From Halobacteriales archaeon QS_9_68_42 (GTDB taxonomy: Archaea; Halobacteriota; Halobacteria; Halobacteriales; Haloarculaceae): 10,678 nt of DNA. Made by a program: the position numbers and the translations under genes. Where the stretch lies: assembly GCA_003022905.1 (NCBI GenBank), contig PXSE01000025.1:1-10678 (forward strand), in the 5' to 3' direction. The notes under the pieces are model-generated. The model saw only the letters and a list, made by a program, of their open reading frames with translations, did no database searches and was not told the origin of the DNA. Each line of letters opens with the position of its first letter. Within the stretch, counting starts at the first letter, position 1. Below are positions 6,884-10,678 of this stretch, piece after piece.

Positions 6884-6920
6884 TGTTCTGCCGCGCCGGT
6901 TCAAATCCGGTCCCACGCAT
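6858..6920 (+). repeat. Tandem 27-bp duplication of the tRNA-Leu 3' end (att-like scar)
   Basis: Bases 6858-6884, covering the T-arm, the 3' acceptor strand, the discriminator and one flanking T, are repeated exactly at 6894-6920, with 9 bp (GTTCTGCCG) between. The second copy has no 5' half, so it is not a second tRNA gene. The 3' end of a tRNA gene, starting within the T-arm, is the usual attachment site of tyrosine-recombinase integrative elements. Two copies flanking almost nothing is what an excised or deleted element, or a strand-slippage event, would leave. No integrase gene is in the window. Confidence 0.85.
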
Positions 6921-7052
6921 TGCCCTTCTGTGCTACGTCAGGGGCCAGTAGAATGCTCGAAGACGGCACCCACGCAAATTCCCACCGAGGACGCGCCGAA
7001 GAGCGGCGCCGGGATCGACGTCCGGGCGCCAGCGGCACGCCGAAAGAAATCG

Positions 7053-7187
7053 TCACAAACTCCGGCTGACGCCGATATTTTTGAGGTAGCCGCCGCACGA
7101 ACAGAGGCGCGCGTCGGGGTCCTGCTGGCGGTCACCGCAGTCGATACACTCGTAGAGGGTGGCACCCTCCGGCTCTGATCCGCGCAT
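7053..7187 (-). CDS. Tiny zinc-ribbon protein (rubrerythrin-like / DUF7129-type)
   Basis: A 44-aa protein of the short haloarchaeal rubrerythrin-like zinc-ribbon type, related in layout to proteins of the form YECxxCG...CPxCGGxLxNIxVxR. Visible here are YECIDCG (C14, C17), a short acidic loop, then LCSCGGYLKNIGVSRSL. The C-terminal GGYLKNIGVSR matches the family pattern as I recall it. Odd point: the second knuckle is C-x-C (C29, C31) instead of the usual C-x-x-C. Four Cys are still available for one zinc, but the spacing is unusual. The ATG at 7187 is supported by a TATA-like box 27-30 nt upstream. A longer in-frame reading to 7430 is rejected because it crosses that promoter and the divergent gene. 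Function is unknown; small zinc proteins of this kind are often regulatory or protein-binding in haloarchaea. Confidence 0.75.
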   Translation of the reverse strand: MRGSEPEGATLYECIDCGDRQQDPDARLCSCGGYLKNIGVSRSL

Positions 7188-7212
7188 ATCGTTCCGACAT
7201 CCGGGCCACGGG

Positions 7213-7221
7213 GTGATAAGC
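7213..7221 (-). promoter_or_regulatory. TATA-like box of the tiny zinc-ribbon gene
   Basis: Minus-strand CGCTTATCA is centred about 29 nt before the ATG at 7187, fitting a leaderless transcript. Confidence 0.5.
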
Positions 7222-7250
7222 GTTAGCACACGACAGCAGAAGTCGACGTA

Positions 7251-7269
7251 TCGACGCTTCCGGCGTCGA
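7251..7269. promoter_or_regulatory. Perfect 7-bp inverted repeat between two divergent promoters (possible operator)
   Basis: TCGACGC (7251-7257) and GCGTCGA (7263-7269) flank the 5-nt spacer TTCCG. The site lies between the two divergent TATA-like boxes of the zinc-ribbon and DUF420 genes, about 9 bp upstream of the latter. A direct copy of TCGACG also sits at 7243-7248. The position suits a regulator site, but no regulator is identified, and GTCGAC-like words are common in this genome type. Confidence 0.3.
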
Positions 7270-7277
7270 ATCACAAA

Positions 7278-7286
7278 CACATATCC
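7278..7286 (+). promoter_or_regulatory. TATA-like box of the DUF420 gene
   Basis: CACATATCC is centred about 27-28 nt before the ATG at 7310. The retained promoter shows that the gene body, not its control region, has been damaged. Confidence 0.5.
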
Positions 7287-7309
7287 ACCGGGCGTCCGTA
7301 CCGGTGGGC

Positions 7310-7755
7310 ATGGAAACCCGGACGTGGGCCGGCGAGCACGTGCCGGCGCTGACCGCCGTCCTGACCGCGGTGTCGCTGGTGCTGGTGTTCGGCGCCGCCC
7401 TGCAGATGCTCCCCGTCGAGGCGCTCCCAAGTCCGCGGGGCGTGCTGGAGGCGATACCGCACGTCAACGCCGTCGTCAGCCTCGCGACCGGGTGGCCGTC
7501 CTTGGGCCGACCGAGTTCACCGGCCCCGCCGTCGTCCGAACCTACCTCTATCTGCCCTTCCTGTTCGTCCACATTTCCTTGGCCATCGTCTGTGTACCGT
7601 TCGTCTTCTACGCGCTACTGATCGGCAGCACCCACTCCGTCGATGAGATATACGAGACTCGCCACCGGACCGCCGGCCGCGTGGCGGCCTCACTGTGGCT
7701 GATTTCGTTCACCATGGGCATCGCCATCTACGCGATGCTGTACCACGTTTTCTAG
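7310..7755 (+). pseudogene. DUF420 membrane protein gene with internal deletion and frame change
   Basis: Two parts of one DUF420-type protein lie in different frames. The first part, from the ATG at 7310, gives about 60 residues: METRTWAGEHVPALTAV, a first helix, then EAIPHVNAVVSLAT. The second, in another frame from about 7489, gives RVAVLGPTEFTGP, a helix (YLPFLFVHISLAIVCVPFV), HRTAGR, and a final helix to the TAG at 7753-7755. Together they make about 147 codons against roughly 185-190 remembered for haloarchaeal DUF420 proteins. The missing piece is the rest of helix 2, the following loop and helix 3. The frame shift means the lost length is 3n+1 bases, about 115-121 bp. DUF420 includes CtaM, a cytochrome aa3 assembly factor in Bacillus; no oxidase genes are here. 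From 7310 the first frame runs on to 7621 and yields no sensible membrane protein. Alternative: a sequencing or assembly error. Confidence 0.8.
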
Positions 7756-8357
7756 AGCGCCGTCCGGTCAGCGACGAGGACGCCCACCTGCTCGTGGACC
7801 TTCTCGACGCCGACGAGAGCGAACCCGGCGTCGGTCAGCGCGTCGGCCAGCACGCCCACCGTCGCCGGGTCGTCGACCTCGGGGCTGTAGAACGGCTCAT
7901 TGGGGTCCAGTTCGCCGAAGAACATCACGTCTCCGAGCACGAACCGGCGCGGTCCGAGGCCGGCGATGACCTCCAGCGCCTCACGCTTTTCTCCGTCGGA
8001 GAGGTGGTGCATCGCGAAGTTCGAGACGACGACATCGGCGACGTCGACGGCCGGGTCCCGGAAGGTGCCCTCGCCGAACTCGACGTTCGAGAGGCCGCGC
8101 TCGGCCGCCTTCCGTTCGGCCTGCCGCATCATCCCCTCGCTCACGTCGCGGCCGACGACGCGGTCGGCGGACTCGGCGAGCCGCAGGCCGATGGCGCCGG
8201 TCCCACAGCCCACGTCGAGCACTGTCTCGTCGGCCGCGGGGTCGGCCGCCTCGACGACCAGGGAGACGCAGGCGCGGTACTCCTCGCTTTTGTCGTCGTC
8301 GTACTCGTCGGCGATGGCGTCGAACCGGGCGGCGTGCTCCTCATGGGTCCTCTTCAT
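7752..8357 (-). CDS. Class I SAM-dependent methyltransferase (UbiE/UbiG-like)
   Basis: A 201-aa cytosolic Rossmann-fold methyltransferase. Motif I is VLDVGCGTGAIGLRLA (46-61); the acidic residue ending strand 2 is D71 in GRDVSEGM; FGEGTFRD (94-101) precedes strand 4; and VVVSNFAMHHLSD (109-121) is the typical post-motif region, with the paired His seen in small-molecule methyltransferases. The C-terminal part is a short three-strand region. The substrate is not evident. The gene starts 17 bp inside the 3' end of RNase P component 3, so co-translation is likely. From memory, haloarchaeal rnp3 is often followed by such a methyltransferase and then rnp2 and psmA, which would hint at a role in tRNA or RNA biology, but this is inference. 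Its TAG stop overlaps the TAG of the convergent DUF420 remnant within one CTAG. Confidence 0.9.
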   Translation of the reverse strand: MKRTHEEHAARFDAIADEYDDDKSEEYRACVSLVVEAADPAADETVLDVGCGTGAIGLRLAESADRVVGRDVSEGMMRQAERKAAERGLSNVEFGEGTFRDPAVDVADVVVSNFAMHHLSDGEKREALEVIAGLGPRRFVLGDVMFFGELDPNEPFYSPEVDDPATVGVLADALTDAGFALVGVEKVHEQVGVLVADRTAL

Positions 8358-9036
8358 GCTCCTCGATACGGACGCCGGGCTCTATGAACGTCTCGGAGCG
8401 CCGCCGTCGGTTCCGCTCGGCCAACTCGCCCCACGCCCGGAGGCCGGCCTCGACGGTCCCGCGGTCGAACCCGACGGCCTCGCCGACGGCGTACAGTTCC
8501 CGCGGCGCCCGCAGTTCGAGGTGGGAGGCGGCGTCGGCCGAGACCACGAACGGGGCGTCGTGGGCCTCGACCAGTTCCCGGAGCTTCCGGAGGTCCTGGA
8601 TGGCCTGCACGCGGGGGCCGCCGTCGGCCCGGAGCACCCGGCCGAGATTGAACTCCAGGTGGACGCCGTTCTCGACGGCGGCCTTCGTGAGCACGTGGTT
8701 GACGTCGCCGTCGCGCATGGGATGGGCCAGCACGTCCACTTTCGGTTCCTCGACGGCGAAGCGGTTCAGCGGCCCGCCGTGGACGCAGACGACGTCGACC
8801 TTCGAGCGGTAGTTGCCGATGAGACCGCCCGCCTGTCCCGGGTCGTCCGTGCGAATCTCGATGGCCGAGACCACGTCGAGACCGTACTCGTCGGCGACGG
8901 CCTCGGCGTCGTACTCCGCCCGGGCGTCGCCGTGGTTCCGGACCACGACCCCATCGTACCCGTAGTCGGCCGCCGTCCGGGCCAGGCGGGCGACGGTTGC
9001 CTCGCCGTCGGGGCGCGCGTGGACCGCCTCGTACAT
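8341..9036 (-). CDS. rnp3: Ribonuclease P protein component 3 (Rpp30 family)
   Basis: A 231-aa protein subunit of archaeal RNase P, the ribonucleoprotein that removes 5' leaders from pre-tRNAs. Rpp30 has a TIM-barrel (PHP-like) fold and pairs with Pop5 (Rnp2) to support the RNA catalytic domain. Family features are MYEAVHARPDG at the N-terminus, GVVVRNHGDAR, a VVSAIEIRTDDPGQAGGLIGN-type segment (two parts seen), VVCVHGG, the VDVLAHPM motif, and FVVSADAASHLELRAPRE near the C-terminus. The start at 9036 matches the N-terminus I recall for haloarchaeal homologues. An in-frame ATG at 9084 would add MIRVTTRKTGALGIPG, but it lies inside the 82-bp palindrome, and the nearest TATA-like box would put transcription start near or after it. 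It is downstream of rhomboid and overlaps the methyltransferase by 17 bp. Confidence 0.92.
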   Translation of the reverse strand: MYEAVHARPDGEATVARLARTAADYGYDGVVVRNHGDARAEYDAEAVADEYGLDVVSAIEIRTDDPGQAGGLIGNYRSKVDVVCVHGGPLNRFAVEEPKVDVLAHPMRDGDVNHVLTKAAVENGVHLEFNLGRVLRADGGPRVQAIQDLRKLRELVEAHDAPFVVSADAASHLELRAPRELYAVGEAVGFDRGTVEAGLRAWGELAERNRRRRSETFIEPGVRIEEHEEDP

Positions 9037-9082
9037 ACCCGGGATTCCGAGTGCCCCGGTCTTCCGTGTTGTGACTCGTATC

Positions 9083-9164
9083 ATAGTGATTGCTGTAACT
9101 GTTTATCGGTACGACCGCACGACAGCGTGCGGTCGATCCGGTACTGACGTACAGTAACCACTAT
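9083..9164. repeat. 82-bp imperfect palindrome filling the rhomboid-rnp3 intergenic space
   Basis: Base i pairs with base 18247-i throughout. The core is a perfect 10-bp stem (9112-9121 with 9126-9135) around the loop ACAG. An intermediate block pairs 9104-9109 with 9138-9143 (one G-T). The outer arms 9083-9097 and 9150-9164 (ATAGTGATTGCTGTA against TACAGTAACCACTAT) pair at 14 of 15 positions, counting one G-T. The two mismatch patches are short and equal in length on both sides, so the arms stay in register. The palindrome ends on the rhomboid stop codon at one side and at the upstream ATG (9084) of rnp3 at the other. It also contains the only TATA-like box near rnp3 (9101-9108). It could be an RNA hairpin (terminator or processing site), a dimeric protein-binding site, or a decayed palindromic mobile element. 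Confidence 0.85.
9101..9108 (-). promoter_or_regulatory. Possible TATA-like box of rnp3 inside the palindrome
   Basis: Minus-strand CGATAAAC is followed about 26 nt later by a predicted start near 9079. That would give a leader of roughly 43 nt before the ATG at 9036 and exclude the ATG at 9084. Confidence 0.35.
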
Positions 9165-9757
9165 CAGTCCGCGGCCGGCCGCCGGTCGGCGCTCGACGGG
9201 TGTAGCAGTCGCGCCCGACCGGCCAGCAGTCCGACCAGAAAGCCGGTGAAATGCGCCACAAGGGCGACGCCGGGCGCGGCCGTCGCCAGCGTCACGACGG
9301 CCGCAAGCACCGCAAACAGCAGCAGCGACCCGGCCGTCCCGAGCGGCAGCCACGACAGCGCCGTGTAGGAGGCACGGTTACCGACCAGCAGGTAGCCCAT
9401 CAGCGCGAAAATGGCGCCGCTGCCGCCGAGGACGCCCGTCGGCTCGAACGGCAGCGTTGCGATTACCTGGACGACGCCGGCGATGGCGCCCGAGACGACG
9501 AAGAACGCGTGGAACCGGGTCGGCGTGGTCTGGTAGGCGACGAGCGGGCCGAAGATGGCTAGCGCCAGCATATTGGCCGCCAAGTGCCCGAGACCGCCGT
9601 GAGCGTACACGCTCAAGACGACCGCCGCGGGCCGGTCGGTCAGCGGCCACGCGAGCACGAAGACTGAGGTGTCGAGGCCGAACAAGCCGCCGAACGCCTG
9701 CAGTCCGAACACCACGACGAACAGCGTCAGCGTCGTCAGCGTCGGTCGGCCGGCCAT
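9164..9757 (-). CDS. Rhomboid-family intramembrane serine protease
   Basis: A 197-aa polytopic membrane protein that cleaves transmembrane helices of other membrane proteins inside the lipid bilayer. The rhomboid signature is complete. HGGLGHLAANM (H53, H58, N62) is the HxxxxHxxxN motif of helix 2, with N62 forming the oxyanion hole. GGSGAIFAL carries the GxSG nucleophile S113, and AHFTGFLVG provides the catalytic H169. About six hydrophobic segments fit the basic six-helix core; there is no long N-terminal cytosolic domain and no zinc finger (AN1-type), unlike some haloarchaeal rhomboids. The C-terminus ends in a short Arg-containing polar tail. The ATG at 9757 lies 2 bp after the TGA of the DUF368 gene, so both are surely in one transcript with coupled translation. 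The natural substrate is unknown. Confidence 0.93.
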   Translation of the reverse strand: MAGRPTLTTLTLFVVVFGLQAFGGLFGLDTSVFVLAWPLTDRPAAVVLSVYAHGGLGHLAANMLALAIFGPLVAYQTTPTRFHAFFVVSGAIAGVVQVIATLPFEPTGVLGGSGAIFALMGYLLVGNRASYTALSWLPLGTAGSLLLFAVLAAVVTLATAAPGVALVAHFTGFLVGLLAGRARLLHPSSADRRPAAD

Positions 9758-9759
9758 GA

Positions 9760-10678
9760 TCAGTACTCCAGGTCGTCGGTGTAGCGATCGAGCACGAACA
9801 CGAGTCCCGCGCCGACGAGGAGGGGGACGGCCACGACGGCCGCCGTCTCCGCCGTCGTCCCCTCGACGTTCGTCCGGACCTCGTAGACGGGCAGTCGGAG
9901 CGCCCCGATCATCAGGCTGACGAGAAAGACGAGCGTCGCCTCCCGGTAGCGCTCCAGGGCCGCCCGGACCGCGTAGGCAACGGAAAAGAGGCCGACGAAC
10001 GCCCCCGCGACGAACGCGAGAAACGGCACGAGCGCCTCCAGCAGCGGTCCGACGTCGCCGCCGAACGCGGCCACGGCACCGCTTGCGATGTCCCGGGGGA
10101 TGCGGGTTGCCGGCTCGTACTGTCCCATCACGTAGAGGAGGAAGGCCCCCGAAACGCCCGGGAGGACCATCGCGGAAATGGCGATGGCTCCGGCCATGAA
10201 CAGCACCAGCGGCGTGGTCCCGTCACCCCCCTGGGACAGCGCGGGGTCGGTCACGAGAAACGCGAGGACGACGCCGACGGCGGCAACGGTCGCACGACCC
10301 GGCGTCGAGGCGTCGACGTAGCGGTAGAGGACGACTGCCGACGCCGCGATGAGACCGAAGAAGAAGGCGTTCGTTGGCGCCGGATACCGCTCGACGGCGA
10401 CGCTCATCGCCGACGCTATCGTGGCGGCCGCAGACAACACGCCGGCACCCAGGACGAGCAGGAAGGGTACGTCCATTCCGAGCAGGTCCTCCGCGAGCGC
10501 GGCGCGGCCCCCGGCGGTGTGGAGCGAGGCGACGTGGCGGACCGCCCGCGGGTCGACCGAGGTGAGCGCGGCGATGAGGCGCTCGTACACGCCGAGAATG
10601 ACCGCGATGGTGCCGCCGGAGACGCCGGGGACGGTGTCGGCGGCGCCCATGCAGGCGCCCTTCAGGTAGACGACGAGC
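9760..10678 (-). CDS. DUF368 (PopT-type) polyprenyl-phosphate translocase-like membrane protein, 5' end outside window
   Basis: At least 296 aa are visible. The frame stays open past the ATG at 10650 to the window edge, reading LVVYLKGACMGAADTVPGVSGG. As DUF368 proteins normally have a hydrophobic or basic segment before MGAAD, the real start is upstream and this gene is partial. Signature features are PGVSGGT near the N-terminus and a second PGVSGAFLLYVMGQY in mid-protein, the inverted-repeat half-motifs of this family, with about eight hydrophobic segments. Bacterial DUF368 proteins (PopT) were identified in 2023 as undecaprenyl-phosphate translocases that recycle the lipid carrier. In an archaeon the likely counterpart is dolichyl phosphate used for S-layer or archaellin glycosylation; that step is inference. 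Rhomboid follows after 2 bp. No glycosylation genes are in view. Confidence 0.88.
   Translation of the reverse strand, partial: LVVYLKGACMGAADTVPGVSGGTIAVILGVYERLIAALTSVDPRAVRHVASLHTAGGRAALAEDLLGMDVPFLLVLGAGVLSAAATIASAMSVAVERYPAPTNAFFFGLIAASAVVLYRYVDASTPGRATVAAVGVVLAFLVTDPALSQGGDGTTPLVLFMAGAIAISAMVLPGVSGAFLLYVMGQYEPATRIPRDIASGAVAAFGGDVGPLLEALVPFLAFVAGAFVGLFSVAYAVRAALERYREATLVFLVSLMIGALRLPVYEVRTNVEGTTAETAAVVAVPLLVGAGLVFVLDRYTDDLEY

Noticed and set aside
6969..6976. Third partial copy (CCCACGCA) of the tRNA 3' end
   Set aside because: Eight bases only, with no T-arm sequence before it; chance is a sufficient explanation.
7159..7488. Continuous open frame upstream of the DUF420 C-terminal part, as if it were an intact 198-aa protein
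   Set aside because: The first 110 codons are Arg-rich and cross the divergent promoter; the real N-terminal half lies in another frame from 7310.
7489..7502. Programmed frameshift as an explanation for the DUF420 frame change
   Set aside because: No slippery heptamer is visible, and a shift would not restore the missing helix 3 and loop.
1..10678. CRISPR array, toxin-antitoxin pair, defence island, transposon or prophage genes
   Set aside because: No regularly spaced repeats, no transposase or integrase motifs, and every sizeable real frame is assigned to a metabolic, RNA or membrane family.

Overview
This window looks like a stretch of a haloarchaeal (class Halobacteria) chromosome. The GC content is high and the predicted proteins are rich in Asp and Glu. 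Most genes that carry their own promoter have an A/T-rich box about 27 nt before the start codon, as expected for leaderless archaeal transcripts. Several gene families are archaeal (RNase P Rpp30, MBF1, archaeal-type tRNA-Leu) or mainly haloarchaeal (a short two-helix membrane protein, a tiny rubrerythrin-like zinc ribbon). Family names come from motif recognition by eye; no database search was run.

Layout. Bases 2-1754 (+) hold a crotonase-fold enzyme and a beta-keto acid cleavage enzyme (BKACE/Kce family), probably one acyl-CoA operon. A convergent gap of about 200 bp leads to panB (-), which makes ketopantoate for CoA. A two-helix membrane protein (+) runs tail-to-tail into a HAD phosphatase (-), overlapping it by 40 bp. 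The HAD gene is translationally coupled (TGATG) to an upstream acyl-CoA dehydrogenase (-), which is preceded by a long-form alanyl-tRNA editing protein (-) and an MBF1-type transcription factor (-). Much of bases 1-4743 therefore concerns CoA and acyl-CoA metabolism.

Bases 6799-6920 are a recombination scar candidate: an intact class II tRNA-Leu(GAG) gene is followed, after 9 bp, by an exact second copy of its last 26 bases plus one flanking base on the 3' side. Next come a 44-aa zinc-ribbon gene (-) and, divergent from it, a DUF420 membrane protein gene (+) that has lost roughly 40 codons internally and is out of frame across the junction. It keeps its promoter but is probably a pseudogene.

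The right end is a minus-strand run: a DUF368 membrane protein (5' end outside the window; family linked to polyprenyl-phosphate translocation), a rhomboid protease 2 bp downstream, RNase P component 3, and a SAM methyltransferase overlapping it by 17 bp. Between rhomboid and RNase P component 3, the whole intergenic interval forms one 82-bp imperfect palindrome. I see no CRISPR array, transposase, integrase or defence operon. The least explained structures are the tRNA 3'-end duplication, the 82-bp palindrome and the broken DUF420 gene.
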